Virus record (IMG/VR): IMGVR_UViG_3300014492_000010
Coordinates: 1-44,894 of that record
Reading direction: 5' to 3' (one strand)
DNA: 44,894 bases
DNA from: a virus
The notes under the pieces are model-generated. The model was given only the letters and a program-made list of their open reading frames with translations, was not told the DNA's origin and did no database searches. The translations under genes and the position numbers were made by a program. This document shows positions 9,406-18,545 of the stretch, in pieces (position 1 is the first letter of the stretch; the number at the start of each line of letters is the position of its first letter).

Positions 9406-9732
9406 CTAAAAGACAAGTACGGTGAAAGTCAATCCGGCAGTATCAGACCGGAGGTAGATTGTCTTTGCTGTCCACTTGGCATTTCCTGTATAAACGTGAC
9501 CAGCTTTACTCGTATTTACAACAAGATATCCTGACGGAATATAGTTTAAGCCATGTTGAATTGCTACATCCGTTGCTGCGGCTATGGTTGTCCCTTTTAC
9601 ATGCACGCCTGTAATATTTCCAGGAGTACCTACTGTACCAAGCGAAAGTGTATTCAACGCTTGATACATGTTATGACAAAAAGTCACCACATGGTGTAGA
9701 GCATTGCTTTGCAATGGAATAATCTTTGCCAT
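9406..9732 (-). CDS. Small beta-rich structural protein (108 aa)
   Basis: Its ATG shares a base with the upstream stop codon (TAATG), so translation is probably coupled. After a helical start (residues 1-35) the protein becomes beta-rich with Gly, Thr and Val (HGLNYIPSGYLVVNTSKAGH). That pattern is often seen in small phage fibre or tail-tip domains. It lies in the run of small structural genes downstream of the capsid. No specific family recognised. Confidence 0.6.
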   Translation of the reverse strand: MAKIIPLQSNALHHVVTFCHNMYQALNTLSLGTVGTPGNITGVHVKGTTIAAATDVAIQHGLNYIPSGYLVVNTSKAGHVYTGNAKWTAKTIYLRSDTAGLTFTVLVF

Positions 9733-10298
9733 TACGCTCCCTTCTGCGGTTTCTGGTCTGCGCCCATCATAGTCACAGAAATTATACTAAGTGGCCCTGA
9801 GTTTGCCGCACGATAAATATTTACCTGCGGTGATTCATCAGTGAATGTAAAATCGCAGTAAGCGATATAAAGCCTATTATCTGCTGCGGGTACAGCACGA
9901 GTCTGTCCGTTTATAGTCCCCGGCCCAAGTTTAATAGTTTTCGTCTGCTCGCTGTACATTCCACGTAATGTGATCTGTACTTTAGCTTTACCGAGATTTC
10001 TATACTTAATCCGTAATCTCGTCGTTGTAACTTGTGTTCCTTCTTGTAAATCTTCAACACGGAATGTATACTGTGCCTCGGTTTCAGTATCAAAGTTAGT
10101 CGTATCCAAGTACATAAACCGTGTAGTCTGTAAACGTATATCAAATACAGCAAAAATTACTGCACCATTAATGCCTAAAAGCCCGCCCGTAATAGGAAGG
10201 TTTGAAAAATTAACGGGCACTCCAGCACTACCAGAACCAGTTGTGCCGTTGCCTCCAGTACGTCCACCAGGTGTTCCATCTGTAAGTCCGCCAGCCAT
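9732..10298 (-). CDS. Structural protein with Gly-rich arm (188 aa)
   Basis: Residues 1-35 are a flexible Gly/Thr/Ser arm (TPGGRTGGNGTTGSG). The rest is beta-rich with alternating hydrophobic residues (TRLRIKYRNLGKAKVQITLRG), like an immunoglobulin-type or jelly-roll virion domain. The stop overlaps the next start in TAATG. The gene sits four bases after the tail-hub-like gene. Function is inferred as tail or fibre component. Confidence 0.6.
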   Translation of the reverse strand: MAGGLTDGTPGGRTGGNGTTGSGSAGVPVNFSNLPITGGLLGINGAVIFAVFDIRLQTTRFMYLDTTNFDTETEAQYTFRVEDLQEGTQVTTTRLRIKYRNLGKAKVQITLRGMYSEQTKTIKLGPGTINGQTRAVPAADNRLYIAYCDFTFTDESPQVNIYRAANSGPLSIISVTMMGADQKPQKGA

Positions 10299-10302
10299 AG
10301 AA

Positions 10303-11556
10303 TTACTCCGTGTAAACGTACTTCGGGGGACAGGTCACTTGAAGTTTCTCTAGGATTCTACGAAACCACTGTTGCTCATTAATTGAGTAACACCATACGA
10401 AAGTATCTTCTCCCTGCGGGATGGTCAACATATACAACGGATACACATAGCCATTTGATAGTACCGGAACAATAGTTCCAACTGGAGTATACGTTGCATT
10501 TGCAAGATCATGTAACAGTGCATACCGTACCGAAGGCGCAATTGATTGGAAGCCACTTGGTGTAAGCGAGTAGATATCTTCTGTCGAGACAAAGATTCCA
10601 AGCGCACCGTACTGAGCACAAGCGGAAGGATATAAACTCCCCATGCCACGCTCTGACGCCCACATATGATTAATGTTAAACGGAGCCGCGCCATTTACAT
10701 TCGACCCGTTTGGAGTTAATTGCGAAATACCATTCGTGCGTAGAAGGTATGCCGAAGGCCCAACAGTGATAACACCTGTAAGAATATCCGGGCAATCCAG
10801 CATATCATCAAACCAAGCACCCGTCGCAAGCCCGTCTGCACCAGCAGGCAAGAATATATTTGTCGCCCCACTTGGAGTCGCTCTAATCCGTTGTTCAAAG
10901 TATTCCACTGGGCCAGTTAGCTTCGTTGTTATCCAGTAAACAATATTCGTTCCAGGTACAATACCAGTACTGCCGGAAACAGCAACGAAGTAAATATTAT
11001 TATAGAATACAATCTGTCCCGTAGTGTATGCAGTAGTGCTCGACCAAACACCGAAATAGGATGAGTTCACTACTTCAACTGTACTCAGGAGCACAAGCCT
11101 AGCATCAAGCTCAAAAACATATCTTGCCCCAATTCCAGGATACTCAATTGCAACAGTGTTTGACATTCCTGTCCAAGAGTATAAATTCGGGCTGTAATTT
11201 GTAAAAAACAATTTGGTCAAAAGCTGCGCAAAACTACTAAAGCCACCGCCGGTAATTGGAAGTTTATTCAAAATCTGCCATATTCCAGTGTTCGATAACT
11301 GATACGTAGCAATATCCGAAATCGCAACAGTATGATACGCATTGTTCTGATCAAGAAAGCCTGAGATTCCACGGCAAATTTCCTGATGCTGCCCAAGTCC
11401 CCGACTAAAATTAACCAACCGAGGGGCGGTTCTTATTTCACCGCCCCTCAGAATAAAATTATCACACTCAACTGCCTCATTCGGGCCAATGGAATTCTCC
11501 GGGTTATCAGTATTCAATCCCTTCCATGGGCCAGTGTATTTAACGAGGTCAGCCAT
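10303..11556 (-). CDS. Tail hub / neck-like structural protein (417 aa)
   Basis: The N-terminus (YTGPWKGLNTDNPENSIGPN, then EAVECDNFILRGG) matches the opening seen in many podovirus tail or head-tail hub proteins ('...WKGvNt..p...i..neA...N....rGg'). The body has repeated beta elements with Gly/Thr/Tyr, compatible with a propeller or beta-sandwich. I chose the ATG at 11556 because GGAG precedes it; an in-frame extension to 11643 would overlap the upstream gene and has no good ribosome site. Family fit is moderate, structural role likely. Confidence 0.65.
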   Translation of the reverse strand: MADLVKYTGPWKGLNTDNPENSIGPNEAVECDNFILRGGEIRTAPRLVNFSRGLGQHQEICRGISGFLDQNNAYHTVAISDIATYQLSNTGIWQILNKLPITGGGFSSFAQLLTKLFFTNYSPNLYSWTGMSNTVAIEYPGIGARYVFELDARLVLLSTVEVVNSSYFGVWSSTTAYTTGQIVFYNNIYFVAVSGSTGIVPGTNIVYWITTKLTGPVEYFEQRIRATPSGATNIFLPAGADGLATGAWFDDMLDCPDILTGVITVGPSAYLLRTNGISQLTPNGSNVNGAAPFNINHMWASERGMGSLYPSACAQYGALGIFVSTEDIYSLTPSGFQSIAPSVRYALLHDLANATYTPVGTIVPVLSNGYVYPLYMLTIPQGEDTFVWCYSINEQQWFRRILEKLQVTCPPKYVYTE

Positions 11557-11573
11557 TGTGAAATCTCCTTTGG

Positions 11574-11849
11574 TTAAGCCTTGCTTATAACAATAGCAAC
11601 CGTGCCAGAACCGAGAATCGTAATCTGGAATCCCTGTACCCAACCGAAGCCGCCAAGAGCCTGTTGATAGTTTGCGGCCTGCGCTTTGGTATCTACGATT
11701 ACGTTACCATTACGGTCGATAATTTTAAGCTCATCTCCAGCATTAACCTGCTCCGACCAAATGACATTGCTAAGCCGGCAATTCGCCGTATATGGCACAG
11801 CCATTGTAGTCGTAAAGGTCATTGGGTTAGTGCCTAGCTGATTTGCCAT
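11574..11849 (-). CDS. Small structural protein (91 aa)
   Basis: A beta-rich protein with an early Thr-rich part (MTFTTTMAVPYTANCRLSNV) and a Gly/Val/Ile end. It has good ribosome-site spacing (AGGGAGAGTGTA before ATG) and sits in the small-structural cluster. It might be a head fibre, decoration or connector component; the sequence does not decide. Confidence 0.55.
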   Translation of the reverse strand: MANQLGTNPMTFTTTMAVPYTANCRLSNVIWSEQVNAGDELKIIDRNGNVIVDTKAQAANYQQALGGFGWVQGFQITILGSGTVAIVISKA

Positions 11850-11861
11850 TACACTCTCCCT

Positions 11862-12560
11862 TTAGTTATAGTTGAATGAAACGTGGAGGGTCGCACCGAA
11901 CAACTGATACGTTCCACCAGCAGGCGTAACAGCGTTGACCTCAAGCGCATATTGAGAAAGGTCAGACACTAGCATTGCCGCACTAGCGTTGATAACTTTC
12001 GTAGTCTGCGGGTTGGCATTAGCGGCAGTTGCCAGCCCATTAGCTGCCACTGCAAGCGGAGACGTGATTACAAGCGCACCAGGAGTACCACTTACAGGCA
12101 TCACAGTCTTCACCAACCCGATAGTATGCGTCGTTAGGGCATTTGTTCCGATGAAATAATGCAAGGTGATATCATTAATCTGAATCCCCTTTGGAACAAA
12201 ACCCGCCTCACCACCAGTTACCGACTCCATTGCGGCCTTAGTCATAGGCGGAACATAAGGCGCAATCACGTTACCATCAGGGTCAGTTGTATTTGCAACG
12301 CTAGACGGGCCTGCAACACCAGCAGCAGTACCAAACTGCTCCTGAATAAACGGAAGCGTTCCAGTACGCAACAGAGCGTCCGCGAGATTACCGACGTAAA
12401 AAGTATTCAACGAGGCTGCTTGGTTAACTGAATAGTTTCCTAGTGCGTTTCGTGTCCAAGTTGCAGCACCACCACTAGGCTGAAAACGCGATGCAGGCAA
12501 CAACAAAACTCCGTCCGTAAACGCAGTTTTCATCTGAAACTGGCCGTTAGTTCTTGACAT
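11862..12560 (-). CDS. Structural protein, beta-rich (232 aa)
   Basis: A Gly/Ala/Thr/Val-rich protein with regular strand-like segments to the end (TPAGGTYQLFGATLHVSFNY). No signal peptide. The start at 12560 is preceded by GGGAGGATTTGAACT. It follows the capsid terminator by about 650 bases and probably belongs to capsid decoration or the tail tip. No named family recognised. Confidence 0.55.
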   Translation of the reverse strand: MSRTNGQFQMKTAFTDGVLLLPASRFQPSGGAATWTRNALGNYSVNQAASLNTFYVGNLADALLRTGTLPFIQEQFGTAAGVAGPSSVANTTDPDGNVIAPYVPPMTKAAMESVTGGEAGFVPKGIQINDITLHYFIGTNALTTHTIGLVKTVMPVSGTPGALVITSPLAVAANGLATAANANPQTTKVINASAAMLVSDLSQYALEVNAVTPAGGTYQLFGATLHVSFNYN

Positions 12561-12606
12561 AGTTCAAATCCTCCCACCACTTTTGTGGCACATGGGTTTG
12601 TTGAGG

Positions 12607-12876
12607 TTAGAGAACAATTTCTTCTATCGACGAGTTTACTGCTCCCGGCGACGTAAGTTTCCTATCAGGCATCATTTCCTGATTCGGAGAGATTAGTTTA
12701 CGCATAATTTGTTTTTCACGTACACCAACAATCTCCGTATCAAAACAACCGTGCATTGGGTTTGCACAGACTAACGCTCCCAGTTGATACGCCATCTCTG
12801 CCAGTGGGCGACGATAGCCACACACTGAACAGTAATGATAAGGCGAGTACTGAAAGTGTCGTTCCATGTTTGCCAT
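12607..12876 (-). CDS. Small zinc-ribbon-like protein (89 aa)
   Basis: The start at 12876 was chosen because GGAGG precedes it by four bases; a longer reading to 12939 lacks this. Residues ~16-45 contain CSVCGYRRP, then a Cys near the end of LGALVCANPMHGC and another at the end. This gives a CxxC...C-x6-C pattern typical of a small metal-binding finger. The C-terminal part is charged. In the late unit it may be a small morphogenesis or regulatory protein. Function unknown. Confidence 0.6.
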   Translation of the reverse strand: MANMERHFQYSPYHYCSVCGYRRPLAEMAYQLGALVCANPMHGCFDTEIVGVREKQIMRKLISPNQEMMPDRKLTSPGAVNSSIEEIVL

Positions 12877-12884
12877 AATGCCTC

Positions 12885-13133
12885 CTACTCCTGTACAGAA
12901 CCGCCAATCTTCTTCGTTGCGCTTGTAGCCCCACCCCAAGCTGAGTTACGATTCATCCCCATACCAATTGCAGGGCCATTTGTACTCGACGCTGCGTTTT
13001 CAGTCTTGGCCTGCATCAAAGCCTGCGGCGGTGCATCTCCACGGCCCACCGCTTCCTGCGTCTTTTTATTCTGGTATGCATGTACTCCAGCTTTAATTGC
13101 CTGTCCTGCCAATGCTGCGGCAATAGATGCCAT
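12885..13133 (-). CDS. Small head/neck-associated protein (82 aa)
   Basis: It starts at 13133 behind GGAGG with eight spacer bases. An Ala-rich amphipathic helix opens the protein (MASIAAALAGQAIKAGVHAY) and is followed by a Ser/Gly/Asn-rich flexible part. No motif is recognised. It is the first gene after the terminator that ends the capsid segment. It may be a minor virion protein. Confidence 0.55.
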   Translation of the reverse strand: MASIAAALAGQAIKAGVHAYQNKKTQEAVGRGDAPPQALMQAKTENAASSTNGPAIGMGMNRNSAWGGATSATKKIGGSVQE

Positions 13134-13154
13134 GCTTAAATCCTCCTTCCGCTT

Positions 13155-13200
13155 AAAAAGGGGGTGGCCCAAAGGAGCAAGCCTGAAAAACCACCCCCCT
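13155..13200 (-). terminator. Rho-independent terminator after the major capsid gene
   Basis: On the minus strand a stem GGGGGTGG / CCACCCCC (arms 13191-13198 and 13160-13167) with a 23-base loop is followed by a run of five T. It lies between the capsid gene stop (13224) and the next gene, so it probably reduces expression of downstream late genes relative to capsid. Confidence 0.8.
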
Positions 13201-13223
13201 CTCCCCTAGCGGCATAGGGAAAT

Positions 13224-14177
13224 TTACGGAGCGTTCGTACCCCAAGTACCAAGCCAATGCGTAGCGCCCACTGCAAAACGGGTGAACGTCATCATCTTAA
13301 CGCTGCGGGTATCAAAATCATCATCAAAATCCGTATCCAATGCCTTGCGGCGAAGGAACTTTAACTGATGCCCCTCTTTCTCCGTAACGGCAAACCAAGC
13401 ACCCTGAGAGGTAAAGAAATTAACAACCAGATAGGTCAAATCCTCACCTAGCAATGCGTTAATTTCGTTATCTGCCGTGTATGGTTTACCAGGAGAGCCG
13501 AGCAACTCACGAGCGATAAACAACAGTTCCGGCGGAATCAGCAACTTCTTCGGCTTTACCACAATAGGCAAGCCCTGCGAGTCGATCATACGCTGAAACT
13601 GGTTGCTCATAAGCTGGAGTGCCGAGAAGCTCAAATCCATATCCGTCGCGGGGCGATTGGGATATGTACCGGCGCTTGAAATAACATTCGACACACCCGG
13701 CCCAACATTTGTAGCGGCGCTTCCACCGAGAAGCGGGTGTGCATTATTAAACAGGCTTACACCATCCGTACTGATAGTAGTAGTGAAACCCTGATTAAAC
13801 ACATTCCATGCAACCATTTCTTCAGTAAAACGCCCAGAACGTGCAAGAGCCTTGGGCGCCTGTTTGATAATACCATATTGGTCATCATCAATCAGTTCCC
13901 AAGATGCACGGCAAGCAAGTGCATAAGATAGTGGAATGTAACGCTTCGTTCCACCGGGGATAAGGTTCGTATATGCAACAGCTCCCGCTTCAGTCTTCTC
14001 AGGCATAGGCGGAGTTCCTGCATACTGTACCTCATCTTCAAATGCCTTTGTAGTGTTTTCAATATTGAACACTTTATCATACTGCTGGTCGCGCTGAGCA
14101 GTGTCCAAGAATTCGACAAAATTGGCCTTTACGCCCGGAGCAAGTAGCTGTGCGTATTGGCCTCTCACCATCGTCAT
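13224..14177 (-). CDS. Major capsid protein, Mu gpT-like
   Basis: 317 aa. The segment DGVSLFNNAHPLLGG (about residues 140-155) is the hallmark 'DG..LF...HP' turn of the Mu gpT type of HK97-fold capsid proteins. The N-terminal arm and the later ELLFIARELLGSPGKPY segment also fit. Length is right for this group. It is preceded by two head genes and a scaffold-like gene and followed by a strong terminator, as is usual for the most expressed virion gene. The ribosome site is AGGAG, eight bases before the ATG. Most certain of the head genes apart from portal and terminase. Confidence 0.85.
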   Translation of the reverse strand: MTMVRGQYAQLLAPGVKANFVEFLDTAQRDQQYDKVFNIENTTKAFEDEVQYAGTPPMPEKTEAGAVAYTNLIPGGTKRYIPLSYALACRASWELIDDDQYGIIKQAPKALARSGRFTEEMVAWNVFNQGFTTTISTDGVSLFNNAHPLLGGSAATNVGPGVSNVISSAGTYPNRPATDMDLSFSALQLMSNQFQRMIDSQGLPIVVKPKKLLIPPELLFIARELLGSPGKPYTADNEINALLGEDLTYLVVNFFTSQGAWFAVTEKEGHQLKFLRRKALDTDFDDDFDTRSVKMMTFTRFAVGATHWLGTWGTNAP

Positions 14178-14207
14178 GAATTAATCTCCTGTCTCCCCTA
14201 AAAACTG

Positions 14208-14828
14208 TTACTGAGCAAGCTGCTGAGCGGCCTTGATAAACTTAACCCACACACGACCACCATTCGTACCATTGTCATTAGGATTAATATCCACAATAAC
14301 AACTACGGTGTTAGTGCCCGGAGTATTTTTATAGAGGTCAACATAGGCTTGGTTACTGGCATCTTTCGAGATGCCGTACTGCGAACCAATCAAAGCCGGC
14401 GATACAGCATAAGCACCAGCATTGCTATTATCAACCTGAGCCTCGAAGATCGTATCTTCATTAGCAACTGCAACTACAGTACGACCATCCGTAAACGGAG
14501 CACCATGCGGGATATTAACCGCAGAACTTTGATTCGGCACAGAGCCAAATGTAACAGTAGCACCCGGAAAACCGACCTGACCAAATGCACCAGGAGCACC
14601 TTTACCACTCGAACCCAAATTTGCTCCCGGAGTATAAGCCACGCCCAAAATGCTGCCTGCGATAGTAGCATAATCCCAAGCAGCAATGTAACCTCCATTC
14701 TTCATTACTGGAGTCCCAAGCATAAAAGACTGACCAGCATATTCCTGAATCAGCTCAATCTGCTCTTGATTGCCACTCACCGTTTTCACTGCGGCGATAG
14801 GCTGATGATAAGTGAGATTTGCAGCCAT
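14208..14828 (-). CDS. Capsid-adjacent structural protein (206 aa)
   Basis: A beta-rich protein rich in Gly, Ala, Val and Asn, directly upstream of the capsid gene in the order where decoration or capsid-assembly proteins are often found. Its start (MAANLTYHQPIAAVKTVSGN) and a Gly/Pro-rich central loop (residues ~70-95) are visible. A head decoration or stabilising protein is plausible. No domain is certain. Confidence 0.6.
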   Translation of the reverse strand: MAANLTYHQPIAAVKTVSGNQEQIELIQEYAGQSFMLGTPVMKNGGYIAAWDYATIAGSILGVAYTPGANLGSSGKGAPGAFGQVGFPGATVTFGSVPNQSSAVNIPHGAPFTDGRTVVAVANEDTIFEAQVDNSNAGAYAVSPALIGSQYGISKDASNQAYVDLYKNTPGTNTVVVIVDINPNDNGTNGGRVWVKFIKAAQQLAQ

Positions 14829-14843
14829 GCGTTATTCTCCTTC

Positions 14844-15635
14844 TTACCGTGAAAGAATTTCCTTATCCCCCGGAATGTAGAAGTCCAGCTTAGGACGCTC
14901 ACCCGGATTCTGGAAAGCTTCTTGTGATACACCCTCTTGACGTAAGCCAGACTGAACATCCTGCTTCGCCCGTTGCAGTGCTTCTTGACCTACATGCTTA
15001 ACCCTTGCTACACTACGCATAAAATTCCATTTGTAATGTCCAAGAAGCTTTTTGGTTTCAATTGCCATGAGGATAACATCATAATACTTAATCCCATCCC
15101 CAGCAATCATAATGCTGCTATTCAAACCAACAACCTCTTTCGCAACAGCTTTGCGAAAACCCATCGCGCACGCCGCATCATACCGAGCACCGCTTTGTGC
15201 TTTGAAATTTACCCAGCGCAAACGGTAGTTTGGATCCCTGGAGCGCACGTCTAAAAAGTTTGGCATCTGCAATGGACAGGCAATCACAGATGCACTTAGG
15301 ATATCGTCTACATCATTCGAGGACATTTCATTTACATGCGTAGCTGAGGTTACCTGCTGGTTAGTCTCAGTTGCAACTTCCTCAAGCGCAAGTTCTCGAA
15401 GCGCGGCTTTCTCAAGTTTAAGGTCACGAAGTACAGTCGCCTCGTCTAAGTCAGAGCTTTCTGTGATTGTAGGCTGAGTCTCAGCATCCTCGATAGCCTG
15501 AATTTCCTCGATCTTTGCCTGCGAAACAACCTGTACTGGCTGATCCCTTCCCATGCCTGTCGTCATTGCAGGGGTGTCCGTAGTATGCAACTTCGCACCT
15601 TCCATATTCGGCCCGTTATAAACAGTCTTTGTCAT
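14844..15635 (-). CDS. Conserved phage head-region protein (263 aa)
   Basis: The N-terminal ~110 residues are charged and flexible (Glu/Thr/Gln-rich). The middle segment RSRDPNYRLRWVN followed by a GFR motif (about residues 132-160) resembles a phage protein commonly found between scaffold and capsid genes ('DP.Y.yRWVN'). Its function is not known to me. The position suggests head assembly. The start ATG at 15635 follows GGGGGTGTA and lies one base after the upstream stop. Confidence 0.6.
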   Translation of the reverse strand: MTKTVYNGPNMEGAKLHTTDTPAMTTGMGRDQPVQVVSQAKIEEIQAIEDAETQPTITESSDLDEATVLRDLKLEKAALRELALEEVATETNQQVTSATHVNEMSSNDVDDILSASVIACPLQMPNFLDVRSRDPNYRLRWVNFKAQSGARYDAACAMGFRKAVAKEVVGLNSSIMIAGDGIKYYDVILMAIETKKLLGHYKWNFMRSVARVKHVGQEALQRAKQDVQSGLRQEGVSQEAFQNPGERPKLDFYIPGDKEILSR

Positions 15636-15636
15636 A

Positions 15637-16338
15637 CTACACCCCCTCCATAATCATCGTAGACTTCGCTTCTGCGTATGCCTTTGCTGAAATACCCATC
15701 TTCGCAGCAATATCCTTCTCTCGCTGAGAGAGTTTTTCTTCCGGCAAGCGGGTATCTTCAACAGTAGGCTGTCCCACATTGATTGCCGATTCCATATAAA
15801 ACGACCCACTACGTGCTTGCTGATCTTTTGCAATCTGCTCGAAGTTATCGGCGAGCGTTACCTTAAAACAATTCTCGATAATATCCTCGCGTACTTGTAA
15901 TCCAATAGGCTGCTTCAATACAAGTTCCTGGGCTAATTTCTGTACCAGCTTGTACTTTGAGTCTTTTGCTCCCATGCGAGCCGCAACCTCACTAAAAGCC
16001 ATCTTAGCCTGCGTATTCATTGCAACCTGTACAAGCGGGGTAACTACTCCAGCCATACGCTCGTTAAATGCCTTTTCAGCATCCTCATCCCAACGAGTAA
16101 ATGGAGCGTCCTGATTATTAATCATAGTATTCGCCACAGGCTGTGGCGCAGTCAAACGTCCTTCCAGCTTTGCCATCTGTTCCTGGATTGCTGTGACCTG
16201 AGTTGTAGCTGCTTCCGCAGCCGCCGTTGCTGTTTTAGCTTGTGACAGTGCAGTATTAATCTCTGCTACCTTCGACTCGAATTCCTCTTTTGAAAGTCCG
16301 AGTAATTCCTTCGCATCCACCTTCGGGGGCCATGCCAT
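15637..16338 (-). CDS. Scaffolding-like protein (233 aa)
   Basis: Residues 15-65 form an Ala/Glu/Gln-rich coiled coil (LSKEEFESKVAEINTALSQA), followed by a helical middle and a charged C-terminal helix. A hydrophilic, helical, coiled-coil protein between portal and capsid is the classic position and style of a capsid scaffold. No protease domain is visible. Scaffold role is inferred from composition and order. Confidence 0.55.
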   Translation of the reverse strand: MAWPPKVDAKELLGLSKEEFESKVAEINTALSQAKTATAAAEAATTQVTAIQEQMAKLEGRLTAPQPVANTMINNQDAPFTRWDEDAEKAFNERMAGVVTPLVQVAMNTQAKMAFSEVAARMGAKDSKYKLVQKLAQELVLKQPIGLQVREDIIENCFKVTLADNFEQIAKDQQARSGSFYMESAINVGQPTVEDTRLPEEKLSQREKDIAAKMGISAKAYAEAKSTMIMEGV

Positions 16339-16356
16339 AATATTTACCTCGCTCCT

Positions 16357-16722
16357 TTAATACTTATCCCAGTTTGGTTCTTGCCTTTTTGCTTTTTCCA
16401 GCCGCAATTTACGCTTCTGTAGGTTATTGATTAACGTCGGGATAAGCAGGAAATCTTTTACTTCTTCCAAGCGTCCCCTAAGTTTATCACTAAAGTCTAC
16501 TCCATTTGTACTGTAATTCGAGAGTAAACTCTTAGACAACTCCGCCTCGTGATTCTGGTAAAACTCCGTTAGCGCCTTGCCCGCTTGCGACTGGAGGAAC
16601 GCTAGGATTGCTTCCCTGTTGGCGTATATCGAACGATGAAATGCTGTTTTCTCCAGGCTGTCCATGAGCTGTTGCTCCTGCTTCAGCAGCGGCCCCGTTA
16701 GAATTTCCGTTTCCTTGTCCAT
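16357..16722 (-). CDS. Helical protein overlapping the portal C-terminus (121 aa)
   Basis: A perfect AAAGGAG lies seven bases before the ATG at 16722, although that point is 191 bases inside the portal gene in a different frame. An internal ATG at 16665 with AGGAG upstream is an alternative start. The protein is helical and charged (LRGRLEEVKDFLLIPTLINN, then QKRKLRLEKAKRQ). Either start leaves a long dual-coding stretch. It is a small head-assembly candidate; family unknown. Confidence 0.65.
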   Translation of the reverse strand: MDKETEILTGPLLKQEQQLMDSLEKTAFHRSIYANREAILAFLQSQAGKALTEFYQNHEAELSKSLLSNYSTNGVDFSDKLRGRLEEVKDFLLIPTLINNLQKRKLRLEKAKRQEPNWDKY

Positions 16723-18529
16723 TTGCTTGCTCCTTTAGTTGTTTAATAATCGCCGGCATTGGAAGCAACCGACTTACATCATCGTGTCCGAAGTTCTTAA
16801 AGATTCTCCGCATAAGTGCATCGGACGCAGTTACTACATTGACTAAATATTCCTTCATTTCCGGTGGTGCCATTGCAAGATTTTGTAAAATCCCCGCAAT
16901 ACCCTCATAATGCTGCTTGGCAATATTCACAAGCATGATATCATTCTGCTTCTCAAGTTCACGGTTCACCGAGGCAGTCGCTGCTCGTACTGGAAGTGTA
17001 AGTTTTCCATCTGCGTACAATTTCAAACCACGCTCAATGTGTTCTGCGTCTTTGCCGAATCCCCGCAAACTGTCTCCGACCCCAAAATAAGAATACTGCC
17101 GCAAACACTTGCGGCCAATTTCGATGTGGGCTGCACGCATATCAGTAGTTCGTATATTAGTTCGTCTGTTTCCAGCCTGCATAACGGCAAAAGTTCCCAT
17201 CGCAGAATAAACTCCCCGCTTGGGGTTAGTAATACCCGACCCCGACCCACTGATGCCATTGTCCACCCCAGTCCGTGCTTTGACAATATTAAACATCTGA
17301 TTCTCGCGGTCAACGCCCGTATTATTCTGCCTTCCAAGTTGGATAATATCCATACTATCCTTCTTAAAGGGGAATACAGATAACGGATAAATTGAAAACT
17401 GGCTATCAGCAAGAGAATCTGGATCAACACGAATCGCATTTACGTTTGCAAGCGTGTTATTATCCGCGCTACGATTATGTTCAGCGCTGATTTCAGCCTG
17501 TGCGTGCTCTAGCATTTCGCACCAGCCATAACCATACATCCCTCGGTCATCATAACCAAGGCGACACAGCACAAACTGTTCTTCATTATCCGGCATTGGA
17601 TTAAATATAGCCCGAAGCGAAGTCTCAGAACGCTTGTGGTATGTCTCGATGATACGAAACTTCATGAACTTTCCATGCACAAAGTACCAGTAAGGATAAT
17701 GGCACTCGTACAGATCCCATTCCTCTGTAACTGGATCATAGCCTTTACTGGAAATCCCCGCATCCATTTCTTTCGAGGTTTCATTTTGGTCAGGCCCACC
17801 ACGGTCAGGAGAAATTAAAATAGACTCTACCTTTGCCTTATCGTAAATTCCCCGGTGCATACGTTCCTCAAGCTCATGGCGTTTCAGCGTAATCACATGA
17901 GCCTTGAACGGAGCGGTTTCCAGCTTCGTTGCATTGGGTGTAATCAGAAATTTATCAAACGGAATGGACTCAGGACGCGGCCCAGCGTAACGCTGGTATT
18001 CACGCACGTCCATACTTGCACCACTTCCCTGCCCAAGAACATCTGCTTCGATATCTACTTGATATGAAGTCTTAACCGCGTTCATGCCAAACTTAATAGC
18101 ATTCCCAAAAGCGATGGATTCTACACGGTATAGGTCTAGTTCCTGTTGCTCAAGACCTTTTAGTGAAAGCATTTCCTCAAGCGCATTACGCGCTTCTTCT
18201 GCCTTGTCTGCCGCTTCGTAATCGCCTACCAAAGACAAAGGCCAGAGCGGAGCAACCTCATAGATTGAACCAAGAATCGCTGCCAGCAATGTATCACAAT
18301 GCTGTGCAATTACCTGAATCTCGAGATTGCTCGCCCCAGGCCATGGAAAGGACTTCTTTTCTTCCTTTGGTTTGCCCTCATATAACTTCCGCCATTTATC
18401 ATACTTCTCAGTACGCAGAACCTTAAGGCTCGAAATGAGATTGTCTAAATGCGCCTTCACATAAGCTAAGCGCTTTTTAGTCTCTTCCGGCCCCATCTTT
18501 ACTAACGTAGGTTCATAAATGGCTGGCAT
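16532..18529 (-). CDS. Portal protein (665 aa)
   Basis: The segment KKSFPWPGASNLEIQVI (about residues 58-74) is a well-known portal signature of short-tailed and related phages ('fPWpGASN'). It is followed by repeated mixed beta/helix segments and a long helix-rich C-terminal half containing AEISAEHNRSADNN. The last ~65 residues are Gly/Ser/Asn/Pro-rich, and this tail is encoded by the same DNA as the start of the next gene. It lies downstream of the terminase after one inserted secreted-protein gene, the usual late order. Confidence 0.88.
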   Translation of the reverse strand: MPAIYEPTLVKMGPEETKKRLAYVKAHLDNLISSLKVLRTEKYDKWRKLYEGKPKEEKKSFPWPGASNLEIQVIAQHCDTLLAAILGSIYEVAPLWPLSLVGDYEAADKAEEARNALEEMLSLKGLEQQELDLYRVESIAFGNAIKFGMNAVKTSYQVDIEADVLGQGSGASMDVREYQRYAGPRPESIPFDKFLITPNATKLETAPFKAHVITLKRHELEERMHRGIYDKAKVESILISPDRGGPDQNETSKEMDAGISSKGYDPVTEEWDLYECHYPYWYFVHGKFMKFRIIETYHKRSETSLRAIFNPMPDNEEQFVLCRLGYDDRGMYGYGWCEMLEHAQAEISAEHNRSADNNTLANVNAIRVDPDSLADSQFSIYPLSVFPFKKDSMDIIQLGRQNNTGVDRENQMFNIVKARTGVDNGISGSGSGITNPKRGVYSAMGTFAVMQAGNRRTNIRTTDMRAAHIEIGRKCLRQYSYFGVGDSLRGFGKDAEHIERGLKLYADGKLTLPVRAATASVNRELEKQNDIMLVNIAKQHYEGIAGILQNLAMAPPEMKEYLVNVVTASDALMRRIFKNFGHDDVSRLLPMPAIIKQLKEQANGQGNGNSNGAAAEAGATAHGQPGENSISSFDIRQQGSNPSVPPVASGQGANGVLPESRGGVV

Positions 18530-18545
18530 ATGAGTAGCTTCCCTT

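Noticed and set aside
11557-11643. Longer start for the tail-hub-like protein
   Set aside because: Overlaps the 91-aa gene; the GGAG site points to 11556.
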